Assembly: GCF_030814815.1 (NCBI RefSeq) | Contig: NZ_JAUSVR010000002.1 | Coordinates: 1 to 64,000 of the forward strand | Source: Ancylobacter amanitiformis | Lineage (GTDB): Bacteria > Pseudomonadota > Alphaproteobacteria > Rhizobiales > Xanthobacteraceae | DNA length: 64,000 bases | Direction of reading: 5' to 3' | In this document: positions 25,509 through 35,124 of the stretch, in pieces | How the letters are laid out: every line of letters begins with the position of its first letter | How positions within the stretch are numbered: position 1 is the stretch's first letter | The notes under the pieces: generated by a model | Told to the model about the DNA's origin: nothing | Databases searched by the model: none | Seen by the model: only the letters and a program-made list of their open reading frames with translations | Program-made: the position numbers and the translations under genes

Positions 25509-25674
25509 TCAGCGGGGGCGATGGTGCAACCCGGCGGCTCCGATAGGCGCGAGGCTCGAAATGACGTACATGGAGACGAATTCGAATCTTGCCGCCGCCG
25601 CCGATTCCTCTGCGGGTTCGGGCCTTCCGGCCCTCGACCCGGCGGAGGTCAGGAAATCCGCCGAAGAATTTGCC

Positions 25675-26355
25675 ATGCGCCTGCTCGTCGTCGAAGATGA
25701 TCGCGATGCCGCCGACTATCTGCGCAAGGCTTTCCGCGAAGCGGGCCATGTGGTGGATGTCGCAACCGAGGGCGAGGAGGGCCTCGCCCTCGCGCTGGAC
25801 GGTGGCTATGACGTGCTTGTGGTCGACCGCATGCTTCCGCGCCGGGATGGGCTGTCGCTCATCGCCCATCTGCGTGGGCGCGGCGACCAGACCCCGGCGC
25901 TCATCCTCTCCGCTCTCGGCCAGGTCGATGACCGCGTGACCGGGCTGCGGGCGGGTGGCGACGACTATCTGCCAAAACCCTATGCCTTCTCCGAACTGCT
26001 GGCCCGCGTCGAGGCGCTGGCCCGGCGCGGCGGCCCGCAGGCGGCCGATACGCTCTATCGCGTCGGCGATCTCGAACTCGACCGGCTGGCTCATCGGGTC
26101 ACCCGCGCGGGCCAGGAGATCGTGCTGCAGCCGCGCGAATTCCGGCTGCTCGAATATCTCATGCGCCATGCGGGGCAGGTGGTGACGCGCACCATGCTCT
26201 TGGAGAATGTGTGGGACTATCATTTCGATCCGCAGACCAACGTGATCGACGTCCATGTCTCGCGGCTGCGCTCCAAGATCGACAAGGGCTTCGATCCGCC
26301 GCTGCTCCACACGGTGCGCGGCGCGGGATACATCCTTCGTGACGGCGCTCGGTAG
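25675..26355 (+). CDS. OmpR-family response regulator downstream of degP
   Basis: A 226-residue regulator: VVEDDRDAADYLRKAF, the phospho-acceptor Asp in VVDRMLPRRDGLS, LSALGQVDDRVTGLRAGGDD and Lys in LPKPYAF. The winged helix has LQPREFRLLEYLMRHAGQVV, ENVWDYHFDPQTNVIDVHVS and a TVRGAGYIL end. It resembles CusR/CopR-type regulators. ATG 25675 begins the receiver; an in-frame ATG at 25561 would add 38 low-complexity residues. It overlaps the kinase by 17 bases. Confidence 0.85.
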   Translation: MRLLVVEDDRDAADYLRKAFREAGHVVDVATEGEEGLALALDGGYDVLVVDRMLPRRDGLSLIAHLRGRGDQTPALILSALGQVDDRVTGLRAGGDDYLPKPYAFSELLARVEALARRGGPQAADTLYRVGDLELDRLAHRVTRAGQEIVLQPREFRLLEYLMRHAGQVVTRTMLLENVWDYHFDPQTNVIDVHVSRLRSKIDKGFDPPLLHTVRGAGYILRDGAR

Positions 26356-27751
26356 GCTCATCCGGACGACCGCGTTCAAGCTGATCGCGGCCTATCTCCT
26401 CGTCTTCGCGATCTTCGCCGGGTCGGTGATCGCCTATCTCGGCTGGCACACGCAGCGCCTCGTGACGCGGCAGGCCGTGGAGGCGATCGAGAACGACACC
26501 AGCTTCATGCAGGCTCAGTTCGAGCGCGGCGGCGTTTCGCGGCTGGTGCAGGTGGTGAACCGCCGCTCGCGCGCGCCCGATGCCGGGCTGCTGCTCGTCA
26601 CCAGCTTCAATGGCGAGCCGCTCGCCGGCAACGTGCTGAACCTGCCGCTGAACTTCCTCGACAAGCAAGGCTGGCGCGAGATCGACTATGTTCGCTCGGA
26701 AGATCAGGCCGCCCCGCCTAGCCGGGCGCTGGTCAATGTGCTGTTCCTGCCGGGCGAGTTCCGCCTGCTGATCGGTCGCGACGTGGTCGAGCGCGAGGAA
26801 CTGCGCAAGATCATCATCGGGCCGGCGCTGTGGGGGCTCGGCCTGCTGGTCGTGCTCGGCGTCGCGGGCGGGCTGTTCGTCACCCGCCGGGTGCTCAAGC
26901 GGATCGACCAGATGACGGCGATCTCCGATGGCATCATGGCTGGCGACATGTCCGGCCGCCTCGCGGTGGCTGGCACCGGCGACGAGTTCGATCGGCTCGC
27001 CTTCAGCCTCAACGCCATGCTCGATCGCATCGAGGCGCTGATGGCGGGGCTGAAACAGGTCTCCGACAACATCGCCCATGATCTCAAGACCCCCCTCACG
27101 CGCCTGCGCAACCGCGCCGAGGATGCGCTGCGCACCGCCCGCTCCGACGAGGAATGGCGGGCGGCGATCGAGCAGACCATCGACGAATCGGACGGGCTGA
27201 TCCGCACCTTCGATGCGCTCTTGATGATCGCCCGCGCCGAAGCCGGGCAGGCGAGCGCCTCCGCCGTGCGGTTCGATCTCGCCGACACGCTGGCGAGCGT
27301 CGCCGAGCTTTACGAGCCGGTGGCGGATGAGAGCGGGCTCGACCTCACGCTCGAATTCGTGGAGCCGCTTGGCGTGATCGGGGTGCGCGAGCTGCTCGCG
27401 CAGGTGCTGTCCAATCTCATCGACAACGCGATCAAATACAGCGCGCCGGACACCCCCGGCGGGCGCGGGACAATCCGTCTGGCGGCGAGCCGCGTAGACG
27501 GAAAGGCGCGCATCGTGGTGGCCGATTGCGGCCCCGGTATCCCCGAGGCGGATCGTCCACGCGTTCTGGAGCGCTTCGTCCGGCTGGAGGCGAGCCGCAC
27601 CCGGCCGGGCTTCGGGCTCGGCCTGTCTTTGGTGGTGGCCGTGGTGCACCTGCATGGCGGCTCGCTGCGGCTGGAGGATAACGAGCCGGGGCTGCGCGTG
27701 ATCATCGACCTGCCTCTGGCACCGGCCGTGGAGGAAGTGGCGGCCGTGTGA
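26339..27751 (+). CDS. sensor histidine kinase paired with the regulator
   Basis: A 470-residue kinase from GTG 26339 inside the end of the regulator gene. Helices near residues 13-35 and 160-182 flank a periplasmic domain. A HAMP linker follows (RRVLKRIDQMTAISDGIMAG), then the H-box VSDNIAHDLKTPLTRLRN, N box LIDNAIKYS, DCGPGIP and FGLGLSLV. Its layout is that of CusS/QseC-type kinases. The stimulus is not evident; the position after degP suggests the envelope. The TGA overlaps a GTG that could be the start of glnE. Confidence 0.87.
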   Translation: MTALGRLIRTTAFKLIAAYLLVFAIFAGSVIAYLGWHTQRLVTRQAVEAIENDTSFMQAQFERGGVSRLVQVVNRRSRAPDAGLLLVTSFNGEPLAGNVLNLPLNFLDKQGWREIDYVRSEDQAAPPSRALVNVLFLPGEFRLLIGRDVVEREELRKIIIGPALWGLGLLVVLGVAGGLFVTRRVLKRIDQMTAISDGIMAGDMSGRLAVAGTGDEFDRLAFSLNAMLDRIEALMAGLKQVSDNIAHDLKTPLTRLRNRAEDALRTARSDEEWRAAIEQTIDESDGLIRTFDALLMIARAEAGQASASAVRFDLADTLASVAELYEPVADESGLDLTLEFVEPLGVIGVRELLAQVLSNLIDNAIKYSAPDTPGGRGTIRLAASRVDGKARIVVADCGPGIPEADRPRVLERFVRLEASRTRPGFGLGLSLVVAVVHLHGGSLRLEDNEPGLRVIIDLPLAPAVEEVAAV

Positions 27752-27807
27752 GGGACGCCGCGGCGGCAGCGATTTGGCAACCGGTCGCGGTTACGCTAGG
27801 GAGCGGT

Positions 27808-30800
27808 ATGGAGGGTGCGGCCCTGATGGCGAGAATGCACAGCGGCACCGGAGAGGCATCCCGGCATGAGGGGAGCGGCGCGCCCGACCCGCTGGCGGCC
27901 CGCATGCGGCTCGATCCCGGAATACGGGCGCCCGCCCGGCTGCCCGCCGCCGTGCGGCACCTGTTCGCTCCCGAACACGCGCAGGCCGACGGATCCGAGG
28001 CCCGCCTTGCGGCGCTTGCCGCGCGATTCCCGGCCATGCGCGGCGTACTCGCGCGCGTCGCGGCATATTCCCCCTTCCTCACCGAGTTGATGCGGGCCGA
28101 CCCGGAACGCCTCGTGCGCATCCTGGAGGCCGATCCGGCCGATGGGCTGGCCCGGGCGCGCGCGGCGGCAAGGGCCGTTCTCGCCGTCACCGAGGATGAG
28201 GCCGAGGCGATGACGGCGCTGCGCCGGCTGCGCGCCGAGACCGCCCTGACCGTCGCGCTGGCCGATATCGGCAATGTGCTCGATCTCGCCGAGGTGACAT
28301 CCCAGCTTACCGACAGCGCCGACGGTGCCATCGCGGCCGCGACGCATTTCCTGTTCCGCGAGGCGCAGGCCGCCGGCAAGCTGCGCCGGGGGGCGGTGAA
28401 GGCTGGTGGCGCCTCCGAGCATGCATCCTCCGACACGCCACCCGGCTTCACCGTGCTCGCCATGGGCAAGCATGGGGCGCGCGAACTCAACTATTCCAGC
28501 GATGTCGACCTCATCGTGCTCTACGATCCCGAGGTGGCGCCGCTGAAGGCGGGTGTCGAGCCGACGCCCTTCTTCGTGCGGTTGACCCAGCGTCTTGTCC
28601 GGCTGATCCAGGAGCGGACGGCGGACGGCTATGTCGCGCGGGTGGACCTGCGGCTGCGACCTGATCCCGCTTCCACGCCCATCGCCCTCTCCGTCGAGGC
28701 GGCGCTTGATTATTATGAGCGCGAGGGGGCCACCTGGGAGCGCGCGGCCTATATCAAGGCGCGGCCGATCGCCGGCGATATCGCGCTCGGCCACAGCTTC
28801 CTGCGCCGGCTTTCTCCCTTCGTCTGGCGTCGTTCGCTCGACTATGCGGCGGTGTCCGATGTTCATGCGATGAAGCAGGATATCCATGCCTTTCGCGGGC
28901 ATGCGGCCATCGCGGTCGAGGGGCACAATGTGAAGCTCGGGCGCGGCGGCATCCGCGAGATCGAGTTCTTCGCCCAGACCCAGCAATTGATCGCCGGCGG
29001 CCGCGATCCGCGCCTGCGCACCCCACGCACGCTGGAAGCGCTTGCCTTGCTGGCCGAGACCGGGTGGATCGGCGAGGGCGCGCGCGGCGAGCTGGACGAG
29101 GCCTACCACTTCCTGCGCCGGGTGGAGCATCGCCTGCAGATGGTAGCGGATGCCCAGACCCACACACTGCCCGATGACGCCGAGGCGCTCGCCGCCTTCG
29201 CGCGCTTCATGGGCTATACCCGCCGCGAGGACTTCGCCGGCGCGCTGGTCGAGCGCCTGTCGCGGGTGCAGGATCACTATTCCAAGCTGTTCGAGGACGC
29301 GCCGCCGCGCGCGCTGGTCGAAGGGCGGCTGGATTTTCCTGCCGCCAAGGACGATCGCGAGACGCTGGCGACCCTGCACAAGCTCGGCTATGGCGATCCG
29401 GTCGCGGCCAGCGCCACTGTGCGCGCTTGGCTCGCCGGTGACGACTATCGCGCACTGCGCCCGGACATGGTGCGCACCAGCCTTGCCGCCATCCTGCCGC
29501 TGCTCATCGACGCGCTGGCTCGCGGCGGCGCGGCGGATGCGGCGCTGGCGGCGGCGGACCGCTTCTTCCGGGAATTGCCCATCGCCACGCGGCTTTTGCC
29601 CGCGCTGGTGCATCACCCCGATCTGGTGCGCCTGCTCGCCACGATACTGGGCACCGCCCCCCGGCTCGGCGAGATGCTGGCGCATCGCCCCTCGTTGATC
29701 GACGCGCTGCTCGATCCCGCCTTTTTTGGCGCGCTGCCGGACGAATCGGCGCTGGCCAACCGCCTTGCCGCGCTGATCGAGGGGGCGGAGGGCGAGGAGG
29801 ACCTGCTCGACCAGGCCCGCCGCTTCCGGCAGGAGCAGCATGTGCTGATCGGCGTGCGCATCCTCTCCGGCACCCTGCCGGCCGCGCGCGCGGGGGAGGC
29901 CTTCGCCCGGCTGGCCGACGTCATCATCCGCGCGCTGGAGCGACCGGTGACAGCCCGCTTTCGCGAGGCTTACGGCAAGGTCGCCGGCGCCGAGTTCGCC
30001 GTGCTCGCCATGGGCAAGCTCGGGGGGCGGGAGATGACCGCCGGCTCCGACCTCGATCTCATCGTGCTCTATGATTTCGACGAGGAGCGACCCGAGAGCG
30101 ATGGTTCCCGCCCGCTCCATGGCGCGCAATATTTCGCCCGCCTGACGCAGCGCTTCGTCAGCGCGCTGACCACGCCGACCAATGCCGGCCAGCTCTATGA
30201 GGTGGACCTGCGCCTGCGCCCCTCCGGCCGGGCCGGCCCCGTGGCAACCAGCCTGCCGCGCTTCGAAACCTATCAGGCGGAGGAGGCGTGGACCTGGGAG
30301 CACATGGCGCTCACCCGCGCCCGCGTCGTCTCGGCCTCGCCCGGCTTTCGCGCGCGGGTGGAGGCGGCGATCGCCGAGGTGCTGCGCCGGCCGCGCGACA
30401 GGGCGCGGCTGGCCGCCGATATCATCGACATGCGCGGCGCCATTGCCGACGAGAAGGGCGATGATGACCCGTGGGACCTGAAATATGCCCGGGGCGGACT
30501 GATCGACATCGAGTTCATCGCCCAATATCTCGTGCTCACCCATGCGCGCGCGCATCCGCAGGTCATCGATACCGCCACCGCGCGGGTGATCGCGCAGGCA
30601 ACACAGGCGGGGCTGCTCGACGCGCAGGATGGGCAGGTACTGGGTGATGCCTGCCGGCTGATGCATGACCTGACGCAGGTGCTGCGGCTCGCGCTCACGA
30701 CGCCGTTTCAAAGCGCTGAGGCGAGCCCGGCGCTGAAGCGCCTGCTGGCCCGTGCCGGCGCGATGCCGGACTTCTCCACGCTCGAAGCGCATCTGTTCGA

Positions 30801-30870
30801 GACGCAGGCGGCGGTGCGCGCGACCTTCGAGCGGCTGCTGGCGGCGGCGCCCGCGCGCCGACGCGCCTGA
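27808..30870 (+). CDS. glnE: glutamine synthetase adenylyltransferase/deadenylylase GlnE
   Basis: A protein of about 1020 residues with two nucleotidyltransferase domains: the N-terminal adenylyl-removing site (ELNYSSDVDLIVLYD) and the C-terminal adenylylating site (MTAGSDLDLIVLYDFDEERP), each followed by a helical GlnD/PII-response domain with RGGIREIEFFAQTQQL or RGGLIDIEFIAQYLVL. It switches glutamine synthetase activity with nitrogen status. ATG 27808 has a GGGAGCGG site. GTG 27748, overlapping the kinase stop, and ATG 27826 are alternatives. A Gly/Ala linker replaces part of the N-terminal domain around residue 210. Confidence 0.93.
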   Translation: MEGAALMARMHSGTGEASRHEGSGAPDPLAARMRLDPGIRAPARLPAAVRHLFAPEHAQADGSEARLAALAARFPAMRGVLARVAAYSPFLTELMRADPERLVRILEADPADGLARARAAARAVLAVTEDEAEAMTALRRLRAETALTVALADIGNVLDLAEVTSQLTDSADGAIAAATHFLFREAQAAGKLRRGAVKAGGASEHASSDTPPGFTVLAMGKHGARELNYSSDVDLIVLYDPEVAPLKAGVEPTPFFVRLTQRLVRLIQERTADGYVARVDLRLRPDPASTPIALSVEAALDYYEREGATWERAAYIKARPIAGDIALGHSFLRRLSPFVWRRSLDYAAVSDVHAMKQDIHAFRGHAAIAVEGHNVKLGRGGIREIEFFAQTQQLIAGGRDPRLRTPRTLEALALLAETGWIGEGARGELDEAYHFLRRVEHRLQMVADAQTHTLPDDAEALAAFARFMGYTRREDFAGALVERLSRVQDHYSKLFEDAPPRALVEGRLDFPAAKDDRETLATLHKLGYGDPVAASATVRAWLAGDDYRALRPDMVRTSLAAILPLLIDALARGGAADAALAAADRFFRELPIATRLLPALVHHPDLVRLLATILGTAPRLGEMLAHRPSLIDALLDPAFFGALPDESALANRLAALIEGAEGEEDLLDQARRFRQEQHVLIGVRILSGTLPAARAGEAFARLADVIIRALERPVTARFREAYGKVAGAEFAVLAMGKLGGREMTAGSDLDLIVLYDFDEERPESDGSRPLHGAQYFARLTQRFVSALTTPTNAGQLYEVDLRLRPSGRAGPVATSLPRFETYQAEEAWTWEHMALTRARVVSASPGFRARVEAAIAEVLRRPRDRARLAADIIDMRGAIADEKGDDDPWDLKYARGGLIDIEFIAQYLVLTHARAHPQVIDTATARVIAQATQAGLLDAQDGQVLGDACRLMHDLTQVLRLALTTPFQSAEASPALKRLLARAGAMPDFSTLEAHLFETQAAVRATFERLLAAAPARRRA

Positions 30871-30882
30871 GAGAGCCGCGCT

Positions 30883-31998
30883 TCAGGAAAGCTGTGTCGC
30901 GACCCGATCACCAATGGCGAGGCTGGAGGTGAGGCCGGGCGATTCGATGCCGAACAGCTGCGCGAGGCCGGGCACGCCGTGGTCGGCCGGCCCATCGATG
31001 CGGAAATCGGCGGCCGGAGCGCCCGCCGGCACGATCTTCGGCCGTATGCCCGCATAGGCCGGGTTCAGCGCGCCGTCGGGCAGCGCGGGCCAATAGTGGC
31101 GGATGGCGGCGTAGAACGCATTTCCACGCAACGGGTCAACCTCGTAGTGCGGCGTGTCGATCCATTCCGTGTCGGGCCCGAAGCGCGCCTGTCCGCCGAG
31201 GTCGAGCGTGAGATGCACGCCAAGGCCCGCCTGCTCCGGCACGGGGTAGATCAGCCGCGAGAACGGCGCCTTGCCGGACAGGGTGAAATAGGACCCCTTG
31301 CAGTAATAGGCTGGCGGAACCGCCTCCGCCGGAATGCCGGCAATGGTCCGCGCCAGCGGCACGGCGCCGTGCCCGGCGGCATTGACGAAGAGCCGGCAGG
31401 CGAGCGCCATCGGCTCCTCGCCGCCCACGTCGAGCGAGAAGCCATCCCGCTCCACGCTGCCGCGCAGAATGGGAGCATTGAAGGCGATCATGCCGCCCGC
31501 GTCTTCGATATCGCCGCGCATGGCGAGCATGAGCGCGTGGCTGTCAATGATGCCGGTAGAGGGCGACAGCAGCGCCTCGACCACGTTGAGCGCCGGCTCC
31601 AGCGCGCGCGCCTGCGCCCCGGTGAGAGGCTGGAGATCGGTGACGCCGGCGGCACGGGCATGGGCGTCGATGGCGGTGAGCTTTGCCGTCTCCGCCGCGC
31701 TGGCCGCCACGATCAGCTTGCCGCAGCGCCGGTGCGGGATGGCGCGCGCGGCGCAATAGGCATAGAGCGCGTCGCGGCCGGCGACGCAGAGCTGGGCCTT
31801 CAGCGAGCCGGCGGGGTAATAGAGGCCGGAATGGATCACCTCGCTGTTGCGCGCCGAGGTGTCCGAGCCGATCAGCCCGGTGGCCTCCAGAACCAGAACC
31901 TCAAGGCCCCTGAGCGCCAGCGCCCGGGCCACCGCCAGCCCCACCACACCCGCGCCGGCCACGACGCAGTCGACAAAAGCCCGATCCGTTCCGCTCAT
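30883..31998 (-). CDS. FAD-dependent oxidoreductase, LhgO-like
   Basis: A 371-residue DAO-family flavoprotein: dinucleotide fold [20 protein letters not shown], then [20 protein letters not shown], a motif typical of L-2-hydroxyglutarate oxidase-type enzymes, with [20 protein letters not shown] and a C-terminal [18 protein letters not shown] motif. It probably oxidises a 2-hydroxyacid and passes electrons to the chain or oxygen; the substrate is not proven. It is convergent with glnE, 12 bases apart. Confidence 0.85.
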   Translation of the reverse strand: MSGTDRAFVDCVVAGAGVVGLAVARALALRGLEVLVLEATGLIGSDTSARNSEVIHSGLYYPAGSLKAQLCVAGRDALYAYCAARAIPHRRCGKLIVAASAAETAKLTAIDAHARAAGVTDLQPLTGAQARALEPALNVVEALLSPSTGIIDSHALMLAMRGDIEDAGGMIAFNAPILRGSVERDGFSLDVGGEEPMALACRLFVNAAGHGAVPLARTIAGIPAEAVPPAYYCKGSYFTLSGKAPFSRLIYPVPEQAGLGVHLTLDLGGQARFGPDTEWIDTPHYEVDPLRGNAFYAAIRHYWPALPDGALNPAYAGIRPKIVPAGAPAADFRIDGPADHGVPGLAQLFGIESPGLTSSLAIGDRVATQLS

Positions 31999-32007
31999 GC
32001 CCGCTTC

Positions 32008-34383
32008 TCAGTTTTCCGATAGTGCCGCATGGCGATACTGCAGCGCGGGGCGTCCGTGCAATGGCAGGCGCAGGATCACGGTGGTTCCCACCCCCTCGGA
32101 GGAGCGGATGCGCATGGTGCCGCCATGCAGTTCCACCAGCGACTTGGCGATGGCGAGGCCGAGGCCCGAGCCCTTGTAGGTCTTGGTGAACTGGCTTTCC
32201 ACCTGTTCGAAGGGGCGGCCGATCTTGGCCAGAGCGCTCCGGGGAATGCCGATGCCGGTATCCTCGATCACCATCAGCGCGGAGCGGGCGGAGGCGCGGG
32301 TGCGCAGCGTGATGCGCCCATGCTCGGGCGTGAACTTGATGGCGTTGGAAATGAGGTTGAGCGTGATCTGCTTGAGGGCGCGCCGGTCGGCGTCGACGGT
32401 CACGTCCACGTCGCTCTCGCTGGTGATGGTGAGCTGTTTCTCATCGGCGCGCACCGACATGACGCGGATGGCATCCTTGATGATCTCGTCGAGCTTGGTC
32501 GGCTGCAGCGTCAGCTGCACGCGGCCGGCCTCGATGCGCGACATATCGAGAATGTCGTTGATGACGTCGAGCAGATAACGGCCGGAATCGCGGATATCGC
32601 GGCAGTATTCGTTGTATTTCAGGTTGCCGAGCGGGCCGAACAGGCCGCTCTCCATCAATTCGGAAAAGCCGATAATGGCGTTGAGCGGCGTGCGCAGCTC
32701 ATGGCTCATATTGGCGAGGAACTCGGACTTGGCGCGGTTGGCGTCCTCGGCCTTGTTCTTCTCGTCGGCATAGTTCTGGGCGAGTTCGGCCAGCTGGAGG
32801 GCCTGCATCTCCAGCGTCTGCTGCGATTTTCGCAGGTCCGCGACCAGTGCCATCAGCCGCTTCTCGCTCTCCATCAGCCGCTCTTCGTGGCGTTTGAGCG
32901 CGGTGATCTCGGTGCCGACCGAAACGAAGCCGCCATCCTTGGTGCGCCGTTCGGTGACCTTCAGCCAGCGCCCGCCTTCCAGCTGCGCCTCGAAGGCGCG
33001 CGCGCCTTCCTCCGGCCGGTCCTCGGTGCGCAGGGGAATGCGCACCACGGGCTGGCGGGCAATGGCGGCGATCGCCTCGAACGGCGTGCCGGGCGCGACA
33101 TTGGTATCGCCGAAGCCGTGCAGCGACTGGAATTTGGAGTTGCACAGCACCAGCCGGCTGGCGCTGTCCCACAGCACGAAGGATTCCGAAATGCTCTCGA
33201 TGGCGTCGCGCAGCCGCATGTCGGCGGTGGCGGTGCGTTCGGCGAGGCGGCGTTCCTCGGTCACGTCGACCGCGATGCCGACGAGATGGGGGGGCTCGCC
33301 ATTGTCCTGCGGCACCACCTCGGCCCGCGCCCGCAGCCAGACCCAATGGCCGTCGGCATGCTTCATGCGGAAGACACGCTCGATGATCCGGCCCGGCTTG
33401 TCGGCGATCTCCTTGGCGACATCATAGAGGTTGGTGTCGTCGGGATGGACGAGGGCGGAGACCTCGCCGAAGGAGATGAGTTCGTCGCGGGGTTCATGGC
33501 CGAGCAGTTCGAACATCGAACTGGACCAGAACATGCGCCCGCGCCCCATGTCCCAGTCCCACAGGCCGCAGCGCCCGCGCGAGAGGGCGGTGTCGATGCG
33601 CGCACGCACGGTGTCGTAGATGCCGTCCGCCTCGCGCGCCCGCGTCGCCTGCCAGTGGAAGGCGAAGCCCAGGATCAGCAGGACCGCGCCGGTCGTCGAC
33701 AGCAGCGTGACGGTCAGGATCGTATCGGACTGCCAGGTGGCCAGCGCGCTCGACAAGGGCTGCACGGCGACCAGTTGAAGCGGCACGGCGTGCAGATTGT
33801 GCACCGTCGCCAGCGCGGCGGAGCCGTTGGCCAGGGTCACGTCCAGCACGCCGGCATCCTCGGCGAACACGGCGATGGCCTGCACATTGGCCAGGATGGT
33901 GCGGATGTCGTCGGCGGTCTCCGTGCCGGGCGCCTCGTCATGAATGGCGACGACCTTGCCGGCCGTGTCGATCAGCCCATAGCGGCGGCCCTCCTCGGTG
34001 GCGCGCGAGGGCAGGCCCGATTTCAGCAGGCCATCGGGCGCGAGCCCGCTGCTGCCGCGTCGGTCGATCTCGCTGGCAATGGCAACGGCGAACAGCGCCA
34101 GTTCGTCCTTGGCGCTGGCGACGGCGTCGGCGCGGTAGGATCGGATCTGGACGGCGGAGGCGATGGCGACGATTGCTATGAAGGCGACGATCAGGGCAGG
34201 GACGGCCCTGCGCATGAAAGGTTCGGCGTCGACAAGCCGTTGATAGGCGGGTCTCGCCACCGAACGCGCCAAGCCTCTCATGGCTTGTACGCGCACGGAA
34301 GCGCCCGCAGCGTTGGCGCGCGCCATCGCCGGCCTCCCCCGAAGTCCTAGTGCCCCGTCCGCGAAAGGAGCGATGTGCCGCAT
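32008..34383 (-). CDS. multi-PAS sensor histidine kinase, PleC/PdhS-like H-box
   Basis: A 791-residue kinase. A membrane helix near residues 62-82 and one near 225-245 enclose a periplasmic sensor. A PAS domain follows (WDWDMGRGRMFWSSSMFELL, HADGHWVWLRARAEVV), then a second PAS (AIESISESFVLWDSASRLVL), a coiled coil and a kinase core with the H-box NMSHELRTPLNAIIGFSELM, NLISNAIKFTPEHGR, EDTGIGI and GSGLGLAI. The H-box wording is that of PleC/DivJ/PdhS kinases that act on DivK-type regulators, so a cell-cycle role is possible. The start may be ATG 34326. Confidence 0.85.
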   Translation of the reverse strand: MRHIAPFADGALGLRGRPAMARANAAGASVRVQAMRGLARSVARPAYQRLVDAEPFMRRAVPALIVAFIAIVAIASAVQIRSYRADAVASAKDELALFAVAIASEIDRRGSSGLAPDGLLKSGLPSRATEEGRRYGLIDTAGKVVAIHDEAPGTETADDIRTILANVQAIAVFAEDAGVLDVTLANGSAALATVHNLHAVPLQLVAVQPLSSALATWQSDTILTVTLLSTTGAVLLILGFAFHWQATRAREADGIYDTVRARIDTALSRGRCGLWDWDMGRGRMFWSSSMFELLGHEPRDELISFGEVSALVHPDDTNLYDVAKEIADKPGRIIERVFRMKHADGHWVWLRARAEVVPQDNGEPPHLVGIAVDVTEERRLAERTATADMRLRDAIESISESFVLWDSASRLVLCNSKFQSLHGFGDTNVAPGTPFEAIAAIARQPVVRIPLRTEDRPEEGARAFEAQLEGGRWLKVTERRTKDGGFVSVGTEITALKRHEERLMESEKRLMALVADLRKSQQTLEMQALQLAELAQNYADEKNKAEDANRAKSEFLANMSHELRTPLNAIIGFSELMESGLFGPLGNLKYNEYCRDIRDSGRYLLDVINDILDMSRIEAGRVQLTLQPTKLDEIIKDAIRVMSVRADEKQLTITSESDVDVTVDADRRALKQITLNLISNAIKFTPEHGRITLRTRASARSALMVIEDTGIGIPRSALAKIGRPFEQVESQFTKTYKGSGLGLAIAKSLVELHGGTMRIRSSEGVGTTVILRLPLHGRPALQYRHAALSEN

Positions 34384-34584
34384 CTCTCCGAATCAGCTTG
34401 ATTTGAATCCAATCGACCTCGCGCGTCCAGAGTCCGCAGGAGTCAAGTTAACGAATTAGCAACCTGTGGGTGTTTTCGGGTCGTCGCGGCGATGCATCGA
34501 CGATGTCGCGGCCCGCCATGGACGAAGAGGCCGCGTCGATGCTATTCGCGATCGCTTGAAGATGCAGGCGATGGAGAATGAACA
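34384..34584. promoter_or_regulatory. divergent intergenic region, kinase and fae-like gene
   Basis: These 201 bases must hold the promoters of both flanking genes. The first part is unusually AT-rich for this genome (for example GAATCAGCTTGATTTGAATC and GTCAAGTTAACGAATTAGC). I cannot define -35/-10 boxes with confidence. A GGAGAATG ribosome site precedes the fae-like start. Confidence 0.35.
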
Positions 34585-35124
34585 ATGAGCGAGATCTGGT
34601 TCCGTACCGGCGAAGCAACGGTTCTTGCGGCTGAGGGACAGTTCACCGACGCCATGCCCGAAGTGCTGATCGGCTCGGTGCGCGGCCCGGCCGGCCAGGC
34701 CTTCGCCTCCATGATGGGGCAGGTGCAGGGTCACACCCGGATGTTCGTCGTGCGCGACCTCAACCAGCAGGTGCGCCCGGCAACCATGATGACGACCAAG
34801 GCCACCATCCACACGCTGGAATATGTCGACCTGCTCGGCGGCGTGGTGCAGGGCGCCATCGGCGATGCGATCGTCGACGCCCTGGTCGAGGGCATCCTGC
34901 CCAAGGATCAGGCCGACGAACTCTGCATGATCGTCATGGTGTGGCTCGACCCGCGCTGCGCGGAGGATCCCAATCTCGACAAGGCCGATCTCTACCGCAC
35001 CAATTACGAGGCGATGAAGATCGCGCTGGAGCGTGCGATCACCGGCAAGCCGACGGTCGACGAACTGATCGCCAACCGCAAGAGCGTGAAGCACTACGCG
35101 CTGGACGGCGTCATCGACTATTGA
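34585..35124 (+). CDS. Fae-like protein lacking the catalytic histidine
   Basis: A 179-residue member of the formaldehyde-activating enzyme family, which condenses formaldehyde with H4MPT. Recognisable family stretches are LIGSVRGPAGQAFASMM, MMTTKATIHTLEYVDL, GAIGDAIVDALVEGILPKDQ and YRTNYEAMKIALERAITGKP. In true Fae the active-site His stands five residues before the Ile-Gly of the IIGPRG motif; the gap-free alignment puts Met24 there (DAMPEVLIG). It is therefore probably one of the Fae2/Fae3-type paralogues whose function is unsettled. It stands alone, away from the H4MPT clusters. Its last seven bases overlap the convergent diguanylate cyclase gene. Confidence 0.75.
   Translation: MSEIWFRTGEATVLAAEGQFTDAMPEVLIGSVRGPAGQAFASMMGQVQGHTRMFVVRDLNQQVRPATMMTTKATIHTLEYVDLLGGVVQGAIGDAIVDALVEGILPKDQADELCMIVMVWLDPRCAEDPNLDKADLYRTNYEAMKIALERAITGKPTVDELIANRKSVKHYALDGVIDY

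Noticed and set aside
27796..30792. 998-codon minus-strand frame opposite glnE
   Set aside because: Antisense shadow; glnE has both nucleotidyltransferase signatures on the plus strand.
32029..34350. 773-codon plus-strand frame opposite the PAS kinase
   Set aside because: Antisense shadow; kinase motifs are on the minus strand.
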